DNA of 64,000 nucleotides from Tepidaquicella sp964564635 (GTDB lineage Bacteria; Bacteroidota; Ignavibacteria; Tepidaquicellales; Tepidaquicellaceae), in contig CAZMAR010000001.1 in NCBI GenBank assembly GCA_964564635.1, positions 186,001 through 250,000 of the forward strand. Direction: 5' to 3'. The number at the start of each line of letters is the position of its first letter. Positions within the stretch are counted from its first letter, which is position 1. The translations under genes and the position numbers were made by a program. Shown piece by piece: positions 6,797 through 16,609 of the stretch. Under the pieces are notes generated by a model, which worked only from the letters and a program-made list of their open reading frames with translations, searched no databases and had not been told where the DNA came from.

Positions 6797-8593
6797 TTAT
6801 TTTCTCTTTTCAATTTTTATTCCCAATTCTTTTAATTGCCTTTCGTCAACAAAATTTGGACAATCATCCATCAAAGAGGTAGCACTCACAGTTTTTGGAA
6901 ATGCTATTACATCTTTAATTGATTTCAATCCACATAAAATTGCAATAATCCTATCAAATCCAAATGCAATTCCCCCGTGGGGTGGAGCTCCATATTTAAA
7001 AGCTTCGGTAAGAAAACCGAATTTTTTATTTGCTTCTTCTTCACTTAATCCAATAATTTTAAAAACTTTTTTCTGAATTTCGGGTTTATATATTCTCATA
7101 CTACCGCTACCAATCTCATTCCCGTTTAAAACAAGGTCATAGCAAACTGCTCTTATACTTTCAAGAGTTTTCCTGTCTTCGGAGTCGAGCAAATGCAAAT
7201 GTTCATCTTTTGGACTTGTAAATGGATGGTGTTCTCCTTCAAATTTTTTTTCTTCTTCATTATACTTCAACAATGGAAAATCTGTAATCCAGATGAATTC
7301 ATAAGCTGATTCATCAATGAGTTTATAGTCTTCAGCTATTTTATTTCTTAAATGCCCAAGAGACAATAAAACTTTATTTCTTTCTCCTGTCACAATAAAT
7401 ATTGTATCACCTGCTTCAGCACCAAATAGATTCATAGCTGATGTTATTTCTTCTTCATTGAGATACTTTATAATAGGAGAATTTACTACTTTTGAGTCAT
7501 CAATTTTAAAATAAACCAAGCCACCTAATCCGGTCTTCTTGATGAATTCAGTATATCCATCAATAATTTTTCTTGTAATTTCTATTTTCTTCTCAGCAGT
7601 ACTTTTTAATCTTATCCCTGCTATGACCCCACCTGTTTCAACTGCACTTTTGAAAACATTAAAATTACTATCTTTAAAAATATTTGTTAAATCTTTTATA
7701 GTTAAATCATTTTTTATTCTTAAGTCTGGTTTATCAGAACCAAAAGTATTAATTACATCATCGTAAGTAAATCTTTTAAATGGAACCTTTATATCAATAC
7801 TTAAAATTTTTCTCCATATTTCTTTAAAAAGTCCTTCTGAAATATTGAAAACATCCTCTTGAGTAACGAAACTCATTTCAACATCAATTTGCGTAAATTC
7901 AGGTTGTCTATCAGCCCTTAAATCTTCATCTCTAAAACACTTACATATTTGGACATATCTGTCTAAACCAGCAACCATTAGAATCTGCTTATAGGTTTGA
8001 GGAGATTGTGGCAATGCATAAAATTTCCCATGATGTATTCTTGAGGGAACAAGATAGTCACGGGCTCCTTCTGGTGTTGATTTCATCAATATTGGAGTCT
8101 CAACTTCAACAAAATTGTGTCTCTTATAATAATCATGAACAATAAAATAAACTTCATTCCTAATTAACATATTTCTTGTCATAACTCTTCTACGCAGATC
8201 GAGATATCTGTATTTAAGTCTTAATTCCTCTGATGCTTTTACATCTTCTTCGATATTGAAAGGTAAAACTTCTGATTCATTTAATATCTCAAGTTCATCT
8301 ACATTAATTTCTATTTCGCCCGTTGGAATATTTGGATTTATACTTTCCCTTTTTATCACTTTTCCCGTTGCTGAAATAACAAATTCATTCCTGAGCTTTA
8401 AGGCAGTTTCATAAATGTTTTTTTTATCAGGACTTATTTTTAGCTGAGTTATCCCATACCGGTCTCTCAGGTCTATAAAATACAGTCCTCCTAAATCTCT
8501 GATTCTTGCAACCCATCCATTTAGAGTTACTACTTTTCCAATAGCGGAAGTATTGAGTTCTCCGCAGTTATGTGTTCTTTTTCTAAAATTCAT
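6797..8593 (-). CDS. aspS: Aspartyl-tRNA synthetase
   Basis: A 598-residue bacterial-type AspRS charging tRNA-Asp. It has the N-terminal OB anticodon-binding domain (about 1-105), class II motif 2 (CFRDEDLRADRQPEFTQIDVEMSF split over about 215-240), the bacterial GAD insertion (about 300-410) and motif 3 (GGIAFGFDRI near the C-terminus). In the OB domain the sequence is RDLGGLYFIDLRDR; Leu at the position where non-discriminating enzymes have His suggests the discriminating form that charges tRNA-Asp only (inference from known specificity residues). It follows the HPt gene with a 9-bp gap and is probably cotranscribed with it. Confidence 0.97.
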   Translation of the reverse strand: MNFRKRTHNCGELNTSAIGKVVTLNGWVARIRDLGGLYFIDLRDRYGITQLKISPDKKNIYETALKLRNEFVISATGKVIKRESINPNIPTGEIEINVDELEILNESEVLPFNIEEDVKASEELRLKYRYLDLRRRVMTRNMLIRNEVYFIVHDYYKRHNFVEVETPILMKSTPEGARDYLVPSRIHHGKFYALPQSPQTYKQILMVAGLDRYVQICKCFRDEDLRADRQPEFTQIDVEMSFVTQEDVFNISEGLFKEIWRKILSIDIKVPFKRFTYDDVINTFGSDKPDLRIKNDLTIKDLTNIFKDSNFNVFKSAVETGGVIAGIRLKSTAEKKIEITRKIIDGYTEFIKKTGLGGLVYFKIDDSKVVNSPIIKYLNEEEITSAMNLFGAEAGDTIFIVTGERNKVLLSLGHLRNKIAEDYKLIDESAYEFIWITDFPLLKYNEEEKKFEGEHHPFTSPKDEHLHLLDSEDRKTLESIRAVCYDLVLNGNEIGSGSMRIYKPEIQKKVFKIIGLSEEEANKKFGFLTEAFKYGAPPHGGIAFGFDRIIAILCGLKSIKDVIAFPKTVSATSLMDDCPNFVDERQLKELGIKIEKRK

Positions 8594-8602
8594 TTAATTA
8601 AT

Positions 8603-8959
8603 TTATTGCAAAGATTTTATTTTTTCATTCGTGAGTTCATAACACTCTTTCATCTCGGGAAACAACAATTTCACCCCTTCTAAGTCGCCCTTTCTGGCTT
8701 TCTTTTCAATCTCAGCACATAATCGGGAAAGTTCCATTGCACCAATATTAGAGCTTGACCCTTTCAATGTATGAGAATTATTCGCAACCAGATCTTTGTC
8801 ATTTGTGGATATGCCTTTCATTATTTTATCCATCAATTTATTAGATTCTGATAAGTAAATATCAATCAATTCTGATAAAAAATTACTCTCTTCAGTATCA
8901 AGTTCTCTCAAATTCTGAATAATTTCGTAATTCAATAAATTGTCTTTATCATAAACCAT
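8603..8959 (-). CDS. HPt (histidine phosphotransfer) domain protein
   Basis: A 118-residue all-helical protein consisting of one HPt domain. The phospho-accepting motif NNSHTLKGSSSNIGA is at about residues 60-74, with His63 as the expected phosphorylation site. It would shuttle phosphate between a hybrid sensor kinase and a response regulator. It lies 9 bp downstream of an NtrC-type response regulator and 9 bp upstream of aspS. No sensor kinase is encoded in this window, so the donor is presumably elsewhere in the genome. Direct pairing with the neighbouring regulator is inferred from gene order. Confidence 0.9.
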   Translation of the reverse strand: MVYDKDNLLNYEIIQNLRELDTEESNFLSELIDIYLSESNKLMDKIMKGISTNDKDLVANNSHTLKGSSSNIGAMELSRLCAEIEKKARKGDLEGVKLLFPEMKECYELTNEKIKSLQ

Positions 8960-8968
8960 AATGATTTT

Positions 8969-10351
8969 TTAATTATTTAATTTATATTTATGTGGATTAA
9001 TGCCCAGTTTTGCTATCTTTTGTCTTAAACTTACTGGATGAAAATTAATTGCTTTTGCTGTTGCAGCAACATTTCCGTTATGTATTTTCAAATGCTTTGT
9101 AATAAATTCTATTTCAAACTCTCTTAACATTTTTTGCTTACATTCATTATAATCATTTATATTACTTATATTATCATCTGAACTACTCAAGACGCTTTTT
9201 GGTAGTAAATCAGTAGTGATAACACCGCGATCTGCTAAAACAGTAACCCGTTCTGCGACATTTTTTAATTCTCTTATATTCCCGGGCCAATGATATTTCT
9301 GAAGTGCTATTTTTACATCTGAATCTATCTTTAAATCACCTTTTTTGTGTAACTCCGCAAATTGTTTTACAAACTTTTCAAAATAATAAAGAATATCCTC
9401 AGGTCTATCCACAAGTGAAGGTAAATGAAATTCAAAAACATTTAACCTGTAATATAAATCTTCCCTGAATTTTCCCTGCGCAATTGCTTGTTTTAAATCA
9501 ATATTTGTTGCTGAAATTATTCTGACATTTGTTTTTAGAATCTTTGTATCGCCTACTCTTGAAAATTCTTTCTCCTGTATTACTCTAAGTAATTTTATTT
9601 GCAACATAGGGTCCAACTCCCCTATTTCGTCAAGAAAAATTGTTCCATTATTTGCAATTTCAAAATAGCCTTTATGGTCTTTTACAGCACCTGTGAATGC
9701 TCCTTTCACATGTCCAAAAAGTTCAGATTCTAATAATAAAGATGGAATTGCAGCACAGTTTAAAATAACGAATTGCTTATCCCGTCTTTGACTATTATTA
9801 TGAATAAACTTTGCAAGTACTTCTTTACCTGTTCCATTTGCTCCTGTAATTAAAACTGAAGAATCTGTTTCTGCAATTTTACGCGCCTCCTGAACTATTG
9901 CTTTTACCTGCTCACTTGATGTATCATATTCTACACTTTCTTTCTTTTTTTCTAATTCCTGCTTAAGAAGTAGATTCTCGTTTAATAAGTTTACTTTTTC
10001 TAATCCCCTTGATATTGAGAGCAATAGTTCATCACTATTTATAGGTTTAGACATATAATCATAAGCCCCTTTTCTCATTGCTTCCACAACATTTTTAATC
10101 GAATCAAAAGCAGTAACAAGAATTACTATCATATCGGGTTCTAACTGTAATACTTTTTCCGTCAATTCAATACCATTCATATCGGGCATACTGAAATCAG
10201 TTACAAGAACATCATATTTAAATTGCTTTACTCTTTCGATTGCACTTGTTGCATCAAATACTGCAGTTACAGAGTGATTTCCTTTTTCAAGAATTTTTTT
10301 TAGGGTAAATATAGTGGAAGCTTCATCATCTACTATAAGGACATTTGCCAT
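8969..10351 (-). CDS. Sigma-54-dependent response regulator (NtrC family)
   Basis: A 460-residue activator with three domains. The receiver domain (1-120) has the acidic pair DD (8-9), phospho-acceptor D52 in TDFSMPDMNG, and Lys of SKPI. The AAA+ domain (about 140-375) has Walker A GANGTGKE, the sigma-54 contact loop GAFTGA, Walker B GTIFLDEIG and WPGNIREL. The C-terminal Fis-type helix-turn-helix ends NVAATAKAINFHPVSLRQKIAKLGI. It should bind enhancer sites and drive RpoN-dependent promoters after phosphorylation. The HPt gene follows immediately. Target genes are unknown; the upstream operon ends only 58 bp before it, without a clear terminator. Confidence 0.95.
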   Translation of the reverse strand: MANVLIVDDEASTIFTLKKILEKGNHSVTAVFDATSAIERVKQFKYDVLVTDFSMPDMNGIELTEKVLQLEPDMIVILVTAFDSIKNVVEAMRKGAYDYMSKPINSDELLLSISRGLEKVNLLNENLLLKQELEKKKESVEYDTSSEQVKAIVQEARKIAETDSSVLITGANGTGKEVLAKFIHNNSQRRDKQFVILNCAAIPSLLLESELFGHVKGAFTGAVKDHKGYFEIANNGTIFLDEIGELDPMLQIKLLRVIQEKEFSRVGDTKILKTNVRIISATNIDLKQAIAQGKFREDLYYRLNVFEFHLPSLVDRPEDILYYFEKFVKQFAELHKKGDLKIDSDVKIALQKYHWPGNIRELKNVAERVTVLADRGVITTDLLPKSVLSSSDDNISNINDYNECKQKMLREFEIEFITKHLKIHNGNVAATAKAINFHPVSLRQKIAKLGINPHKYKLNN

Positions 10352-10409
10352 AAAGAGAAAATTTTTTTAATAAAATAAACTAAAAATTTAAAAATAAATA
10401 TGTAAAAAA

Positions 10410-12749
10410 CTACTTAATTAAAATCATTTTTTTAGCTGTGACTACTTCACTTGTTGAAAGTTCATAAATATAAATTCCTGAGGATATGTTTTCAGCATTA
10501 AAATTATACTTGTAAGAACCTGCCTCTAAAAATTCTGAAAAAAGATTCTTTATCAATCTCCCTGAAATGTCATAAAGCTTCAAAGAAGTATATGAAGATT
10601 TTGGCAAATCAAATTTTATTACAGTACTGCTGTTAAAAGGATTTGGATAGTTTTGCTCAAGATTATAATTTTTTGGTATATAGGAACTTATATTTTGTAT
10701 TCCAATAGAACCACCTGCATCAGAAATCCTTTTAGCAAACTCCTGAAAATACTGATTTGAAATTAGAGAATCATATATAATAAAAATATTCTCATCATTG
10801 CCAAAAGTCGCATTGTTTGTAAAATTATAGGAACCTGTTATCACAAGTGGTGAGCTTGAAGCCATTTCCGGATCTATAATTATGTATTTATGATGTAATA
10901 GTCCTGAATAATTTTCCAGATAGACTCTTGCTGGTGGATTCCAGGGATATGTGCCCCCAATCCCTTTCATTTCAAGATAAAGATTATTGTTGTAATTATT
11001 TTCATAATCGAAAACACCTCTTACCATAACATTTGGTGGGTTATATTTGGTTTTCATACGATTTGCAATCTGAAATCGTGTAAATGAAAATATGCAGAAG
11101 TTTATTGATTTATTTGTTTCATTTAAAATTAAATTTTCAATTACAGTTGATACATTATCACTTGGTGAAAAGTAACATTCATACCTTTTACCATTTATAT
11201 TTAAAATGTGTGGTGTGTTGTCAAGTTTTTGTGAACCGAATTTTGCAAGTGCAGGATTATTAACATTATTGTGTGACCCCCACATTTCTTCAAATTCTCG
11301 TGTATAAATTTTACATAGTGTCTCATCCTGTATTAAAAGTACATTTTGACAATCGTTATAAAATTGTTGATTAGTAACATTTGCTGAACCAAACCAAATC
11401 CAATCATCTGAATATGAAGTTGTATCTCGAGAATCAAAAATAAAAAATTTGTTGTGCATAATATATCCGCTTGTATTCTGGGGTCTAATCTGCACCGGAA
11501 TTCCAGCATTAATTAAATCCTGCATTAGAGGCTGAACAACACCATCTCTATAATCATAGACAATTCTTATCTTCACACCACGAGCAAATGCGTTCAATAT
11601 TTTATCCCTGATTAAAGTTATGTTATCAAAAGAATACAACGCAATATCTATCGAATGCTGAGCAGAATCAATCCTTTGTATCAGACGATTCTTGAAATCC
11701 ACATTTCCACTTGCTTTATTGTTAGGATATGCAATTGACGTGTCTACAGAAAAATTAAAATACAATTCCCTTTTTCCCGTTGAAGAACTATGAGAAGAAG
11801 TAGCAAAATATTTGGGAGCATATACACTTGTGCCATTTGCATTAGTTGAAGATACGGAAGCATAATATATTGTACCAGGTTTTAAATTAGTTAATGTGAG
11901 AGAATGATTAGTAACTAAAGCAGGATTATATACTGAATCTGTATAAACGACAGGTTGATAAAGAGAATCAGAAACAAAATACTTTATTTTTGAGTCACCA
12001 GGTGAACTCGTTGTCCAGCTAATGGTTACTGAATTTTGAGTAATGTTTGATTCTAATGGAACAGAATTTATTCCAGGTCCAGGACTCAAAAAATCCGCAG
12101 TACTCCGTGGTAAAAACTGATATCCACTACTATATGGTGGTGATGTTTTATATTGACTACCAATAGCTATTATATCAACTGGAGTTTGAGGTATTAAGGT
12201 TCCAACAATATTTGTATATGTACTGATTCTAAGTGTATTCGGATAGGTTCCTGTGGCATCAGTAACAGTATAATTTGTATTGCCCTGAAAATTTCCAGTC
12301 CCAGTTATCGTTACACCGTTTATTCTTATCAATACGCTTTCATACTGCTCAAGTCCATTCCATTGCTGATTAGTAAATTGTTGTAAATTAATTACTACAG
12401 GATTAACTGTTTTTCCAGAGGCAACAATAGAAAAATTTGTTACCGGAGTGAACTCCGTTAAGCCATTAAAATGAACAATTACACCTGTTACGATAACACT
12501 ATCTCCTATCTCAACAGAAGAGGTAAAGTTTGAATCATAGGCGCATATACCTGCAGTATTATCCTGCAGGAAGCTTTGCATATAACCAAATTTAGCAGTA
12601 ACAATCCCTGTAACAGTTCTTGTTTGATTTAACAATAAAGGGATACCATTTGCATCATTCATTCTAACCGATGAAATTGGAACTACTTGAGAATATAATT
12701 TCCCAATCAATAAACAGGTGAAAATTAAAAAAAATAAATGTTTTCGCAT
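10410..12749 (-). CDS. Secreted phospholipase-D-like phosphodiesterase with OB-fold-like and FN3 domains, T9SS sorting domain
   Basis: A 779-residue secreted protein. Order: signal peptide (1-20); OB-fold-like domain (about 25-220; TGIVTAKFGYMQSFLQDN type, as next to secreted nucleases); fibronectin III domain (about 235-320); two PLD half-domains with HNKFFIFD (H432, K434) followed by GSANVTNQ, and HHKYIIID (H620, K622) followed by GSYNFTNN; and a T9SS type A sorting domain (about 700-779) containing NYPNPFNSSTVI and GIYIYEL. Two HxK(x)nD...GS/N motifs make one complete PLD active site, so nuclease or phospholipase activity is plausible. Last gene of the long operon, overlapping the previous stop codon by one base (TAATG). 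Confidence 0.88.
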   Translation of the reverse strand: MRKHLFFLIFTCLLIGKLYSQVVPISSVRMNDANGIPLLLNQTRTVTGIVTAKFGYMQSFLQDNTAGICAYDSNFTSSVEIGDSVIVTGVIVHFNGLTEFTPVTNFSIVASGKTVNPVVINLQQFTNQQWNGLEQYESVLIRINGVTITGTGNFQGNTNYTVTDATGTYPNTLRISTYTNIVGTLIPQTPVDIIAIGSQYKTSPPYSSGYQFLPRSTADFLSPGPGINSVPLESNITQNSVTISWTTSSPGDSKIKYFVSDSLYQPVVYTDSVYNPALVTNHSLTLTNLKPGTIYYASVSSTNANGTSVYAPKYFATSSHSSSTGKRELYFNFSVDTSIAYPNNKASGNVDFKNRLIQRIDSAQHSIDIALYSFDNITLIRDKILNAFARGVKIRIVYDYRDGVVQPLMQDLINAGIPVQIRPQNTSGYIMHNKFFIFDSRDTTSYSDDWIWFGSANVTNQQFYNDCQNVLLIQDETLCKIYTREFEEMWGSHNNVNNPALAKFGSQKLDNTPHILNINGKRYECYFSPSDNVSTVIENLILNETNKSINFCIFSFTRFQIANRMKTKYNPPNVMVRGVFDYENNYNNNLYLEMKGIGGTYPWNPPARVYLENYSGLLHHKYIIIDPEMASSSPLVITGSYNFTNNATFGNDENIFIIYDSLISNQYFQEFAKRISDAGGSIGIQNISSYIPKNYNLEQNYPNPFNSSTVIKFDLPKSSYTSLKLYDISGRLIKNLFSEFLEAGSYKYNFNAENISSGIYIYELSTSEVVTAKKMILIK

Positions 12750-14527
12750 TATTTGATTATTATTTTATTATTGTATATAACTTTTATAGAATTTATAACG
12801 ATACCATCGGGTTCTTCGGATATTTTCCTATTATATTCTTTTTCTACTGTTTCTCTATCTTCTCTAATACCTTTCTCAATTTGTTCTCTATTATACATAT
12901 AATTATAAGGTGTAAGGTATTTGTATTCATATTTTGAAATTAAATCAGCAAACTTTGGTAAATCCTTAACCCATAGGAAAGATTTATCATCCCAGAAAAT
13001 CAATTTCCATTCAGGGCTTCTGCAAAAGTAGGAAATAACAGTGGTCTGCATTTCTTCCGGCTGGCGAACTAAATCAGGAGCTAAATAAATCGCGTAATCA
13101 ATTCCATATTCAGTGAGTTTCTTTTCAAAACCCGGCTTCTTTGAAATTATTTCTTTATATTTATTAAATATTGAATCATTGAGATTTCTGCTATCAATAA
13201 AATTCTTTTTATCGGGGAAATTCCAAACGAAATATCCTCCAGTACCAAAATGATTAAATATTCTACTCCCTATCTCCGGAACGTTATTCTTCTTCATAAA
13301 ATCAAACATCTGAACAGGGATAAAATCAGAATTAATTCCAATTCCAGTTACCCTGTAATATTTTAAAAATTCAAGATAAAATTTATTGGTAGAAATTGGG
13401 AAAATTAAAAAGATAAAAAATGCAGAAAGTAAAATTTTTGGTACCGGACCTCTAAATAAATAATTCTTTAAATTAATATTTTTTGACAATTCAAAGAAAT
13501 AATTATGTGATACAACAATAAACACAAACAAAATTAAATCGTAATCGACAACAAATCTCATCGCTCTAATAGAATATAAAGCAAAACCAATATAAAGCAA
13601 TGCTGGAAATATATCTCTTTTAATAAATGAGTATACAATAATAAAAAATCCTGTAAACAGAAATATTTTGTATAACACAATTGGTAAACTACCAGAGTAA
13701 TTAGGGTGAAAAGGCGAAAACCATTCATTAACGGTTTCCAGTAATTTCATTTTTGTATGTTCATATGCGTAAATGTAAGTTTGATAGAAATTTGGGTTTA
13801 CAAACATTACAATCACCGCTAATAAAGATACTCCAATTAAATAAATTAATTGTTTTTTTTCTAAAGGTTGTATTTCTGATTTTCTGAAAACTTTAGGGTA
13901 AAAGAAATTTAATATTTCAGAAAAAACATAAATCGCAAGTAGGAACAATCCCGCAATTATACCCATATGCATATTAGCCCATATAATAAAAATCAATGGT
14001 ATATAAAATAATTTTTTATAATTTCCCCTATCGAAATATCTAAACTCACAAATTATAATAATGAGAAGAATAAAGAACAAGTAAGACATTATGTGCGGTC
14101 TGGGGGTAAGCCTATCCATAATAGCAAAAGCCAGAAGAAAAAGATATACGAAACTAACAACATAACTAACATTGAATTTTCTCAACAAAAAGAGATATAA
14201 ACCAAAAATCAAAAGGAACATAAATGTCCTGAAAAGTGAAAGACCTGTTATCCCTGAAATCTGATAAATAAGATAAGTAAGAACATCCCATCCCCACTCA
14301 AAAGGCATCCACTGATCATTTTCAGTCATATATCCGAAAACATCTGTAGATGGAACATGTTTAGTTTCTGTTATGTATCTACCAGTAGCCAGGTGCCAGA
14401 ATACATCATCATCACCAGTAATTTTAAAAGAAGTAAAAACACTTAAAAAAGCTGCAAAAGAAATAATAAGGAGTATGCTGTAATAATGATTTTCTTTATA
14501 TTTGATTATCTTAACTATCTTAGCCAT
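12749..14527 (-). CDS. Multispanning membrane protein, GT-C-like topology, function unknown
   Basis: A 592-residue protein with about 11-12 hydrophobic helices in the first 400 residues and a soluble C-terminal part of about 190 residues. The first extracytoplasmic loop carries acidic DDDVFWHLATGRYI followed by WMPFEWGWDVLTYLIYQ, an arrangement common in GT-C-type glycosyltransferases and related uncharacterised bacterial membrane proteins that use lipid-linked sugars. The soluble part (SRIFNHFGTGGYFVWNF... and YLAPDLVRQPEE) also appears in those proteins. I do not recognise a specific family. It sits inside the T9SS operon, directly abutting the preceding lipoprotein gene, so a role in glycosylating or attaching exported proteins is possible but unproven. 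Confidence 0.75.
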   Translation of the reverse strand: MAKIVKIIKYKENHYYSILLIISFAAFLSVFTSFKITGDDDVFWHLATGRYITETKHVPSTDVFGYMTENDQWMPFEWGWDVLTYLIYQISGITGLSLFRTFMFLLIFGLYLFLLRKFNVSYVVSFVYLFLLAFAIMDRLTPRPHIMSYLFFILLIIIICEFRYFDRGNYKKLFYIPLIFIIWANMHMGIIAGLFLLAIYVFSEILNFFYPKVFRKSEIQPLEKKQLIYLIGVSLLAVIVMFVNPNFYQTYIYAYEHTKMKLLETVNEWFSPFHPNYSGSLPIVLYKIFLFTGFFIIVYSFIKRDIFPALLYIGFALYSIRAMRFVVDYDLILFVFIVVSHNYFFELSKNINLKNYLFRGPVPKILLSAFFIFLIFPISTNKFYLEFLKYYRVTGIGINSDFIPVQMFDFMKKNNVPEIGSRIFNHFGTGGYFVWNFPDKKNFIDSRNLNDSIFNKYKEIISKKPGFEKKLTEYGIDYAIYLAPDLVRQPEEMQTTVISYFCRSPEWKLIFWDDKSFLWVKDLPKFADLISKYEYKYLTPYNYMYNREQIEKGIREDRETVEKEYNRKISEEPDGIVINSIKVIYNNKIIIK

Positions 14528-15622
14528 TTAGTTTATATCAGTTGATAATTTAAATCGTACTATACGATTGTTTCCTGTATCTGCTATATATAATACTTTA
14601 TTAAAGAATGCAACACCCTTTGGAGAATTTAATTGATTTTCTCCTGAGCCTCTACCACCAAACGAACCGTTTTGTAATTTACCATTAGAAGAATATTTAT
14701 ATAATGAATCTTTAGCAGCATCAACGATAAAGACATTCATATAATTATCCATAGCAACAGACATAGGAGCACCAAATTGTTTCTTTATTATATCTATATC
14801 ACTACCGGGTAAAAATTTCGGCTCATAAGTTCCATTTACATCATCAAATATAAACCATTCTACTTTAAAACCATATTCAGAAGTATTTCTTGTTATAATA
14901 AAATCTGTTTGACTGTTTCTAACAACTTTAACAGATGAAGTCTTTTCAATTGAATATATTCCACCACCCGTAGTTTGAAACCCAGTATAAACATATACAT
15001 TTTGAATTGTATCTTTTCCCCATATTCTTAAAAGAGCATTATCAGGGTCTATACCAGAGTTATCTGGACCAACCCTTGTTAAAATATATGAATTATCAGG
15101 GAACACAGAAATACCCGTAAACTTTCTCTTGTTGCTTGATAACACTGTACCATCAAGGCTTGACATAATTCTTTTCTTTTTTGCGTTTGTAATAATACCA
15201 CCTACTTCCACAAGTTTAATTCTGTATAAAACTGTAACAGTATCAAGCGAACTGATTGCAGAATCACATAATACAAGTAAATCAAAATTATAATCCTGGG
15301 CTATTCTTCTTGGATAATTTACATTTATTCCGGATATATCAAGAGAACCAATTTCTCCTCCTGCAAGGTCAAGCTGAACTATCCTATTGTTTTTTGTATC
15401 TGCTACATAAATAAGAGGTTCCCATCCTACCAGTACATCTTCTGGAGCATTAAATTGTGTCCATACAGGATATTGCTGTACATAAACGGTATCGCTAATA
15501 TTAATCGTTTGATTATTTGAAATCGGAAATAGAGACAAATCAAGTTTATCATCACAACCTACAAAAGAAAATAAAAATACTATCAATAAAATAAAAATCT
15601 GCTTCAAAAAATTATTTTTCAT
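14528..15622 (-). CDS. NHL-repeat beta-propeller lipoprotein
   Basis: A 364-residue lipoprotein: hydrophobic N-terminus ending at the lipobox FSFVGC (Cys23), then repeated blades of the form VADTKNNRIVQLDLAG, VDAAKDSLYKYSSNG and LYIADTGNNRIVRFKLS, which are NHL-type propeller repeats. Such proteins act as binding scaffolds on the cell surface or in the periplasm. The gene is between the PorV/PorQ-type gene (3 bp before) and the multispanning membrane protein (no gap), fully inside the long operon. A role as surface-exposed partner of the receptor or the cargo proteins is inferred from position only. No catalytic motif is seen. Confidence 0.85.
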   Translation of the reverse strand: MKNNFLKQIFILLIVFLFSFVGCDDKLDLSLFPISNNQTINISDTVYVQQYPVWTQFNAPEDVLVGWEPLIYVADTKNNRIVQLDLAGGEIGSLDISGINVNYPRRIAQDYNFDLLVLCDSAISSLDTVTVLYRIKLVEVGGIITNAKKKRIMSSLDGTVLSSNKRKFTGISVFPDNSYILTRVGPDNSGIDPDNALLRIWGKDTIQNVYVYTGFQTTGGGIYSIEKTSSVKVVRNSQTDFIITRNTSEYGFKVEWFIFDDVNGTYEPKFLPGSDIDIIKKQFGAPMSVAMDNYMNVFIVDAAKDSLYKYSSNGKLQNGSFGGRGSGENQLNSPKGVAFFNKVLYIADTGNNRIVRFKLSTDIN

Positions 15623-15625
15623 AGT

Positions 15626-16606
15626 TTATTTTTTAGGTAATAATAAATTTATTGATATTCTATGTGCTAAGCCAAGAGTTCTATAATTAGAAATCGCATA
15701 ATCAAAATTCATTTTAGCAAATGAAACAGGTACTTTCACTCCTACTCCTGCAGAGAAATTTTCTGAATCTACATTAAATTTATAACCACCTCTTACAAAA
15801 AACATTTCTTTATAAGAATATTCCCCACCTATAGAAAAATTTTCCGCATTATCATTCGGGCTGTTTAATTGAATACTTGTTGTTATTCTATTAGTTTCAG
15901 TTAATAATGGCTCAAATGCAAAACCTATTTTGAATAAAGTTGGTGGAGGAAATTTCTGGAATGAACTCACCTGCTTTCCACTAATTAACTCAACTGTTCC
16001 TGTAGGTGAGACCTGTGCGCCAAAATTCGAAATAACAACTGAAAACCTTGTAGTACCTAAACCCGTCCTGTAATATGTTCCTAAATCTGCAACTACAGTT
16101 CTCATTTTTAAATCAGCAAGTGTCTCTTCAACATATTTCACAGTAGCACCAAAAGAAAATTGGTCAGTCATTTGTCTTGCATAACTTAAACCAAGTGCAA
16201 TATCTGAGTATTTAAAGTAATCACCAGTCCCAAAAGGTTGAAACTCAGTTGTAACTTTCATATCCGGCGTAGTTAAAGCCGTTACGCTTATTCCAAGTGC
16301 ATTATTACCACCAAAATGATAAACTCCGCCAAAGAATTCCATTCGTGTATCTACAAACCATTCAGTATGATTAACAATAATACCATCTTCTTTAAAAAGC
16401 ATAAGTCCAGCGGGATTATAATACAATGCAGAAATATCATCAACAATAGAGACAAAAGTTTCAGCCATACCTGCTGCCCTTGCTCCCTGACCAATTTTCA
16501 AAAACTGTAAAGAAGAAGTACCGGTCTTTTGACCGCCAAGATTTGGTATCAACTGAGCAAATGAAGTTGAAACAAAAATTATTAATATGAATAAAACTTT
16601 TTTCAT
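15626..16606 (-). CDS. PorV/PorQ-family outer-membrane barrel protein
   Basis: A 326-residue protein with signal peptide and the PorV/PorQ-family start: SSLQFLKIGQGARAAGMAETFVSIVDDISALYYNPAGL (about residues 32-68), then alternating beta-barrel strands ending in a C-terminal NLLLPK. In type IX secretion PorV is the outer-membrane shuttle that carries cargo from the translocon to the PorU sortase; family relatives, including PorQ and others, are numerous, so this copy may serve only the cargo of its own operon. It is 3-4 bp from the genes on both sides, between the TonB-dependent receptor and the NHL lipoprotein. Confidence 0.85.
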   Translation of the reverse strand: MKKVLFILIIFVSTSFAQLIPNLGGQKTGTSSLQFLKIGQGARAAGMAETFVSIVDDISALYYNPAGLMLFKEDGIIVNHTEWFVDTRMEFFGGVYHFGGNNALGISVTALTTPDMKVTTEFQPFGTGDYFKYSDIALGLSYARQMTDQFSFGATVKYVEETLADLKMRTVVADLGTYYRTGLGTTRFSVVISNFGAQVSPTGTVELISGKQVSSFQKFPPPTLFKIGFAFEPLLTETNRITTSIQLNSPNDNAENFSIGGEYSYKEMFFVRGGYKFNVDSENFSAGVGVKVPVSFAKMNFDYAISNYRTLGLAHRISINLLLPKK

Positions 16607-16609
16607 AAA

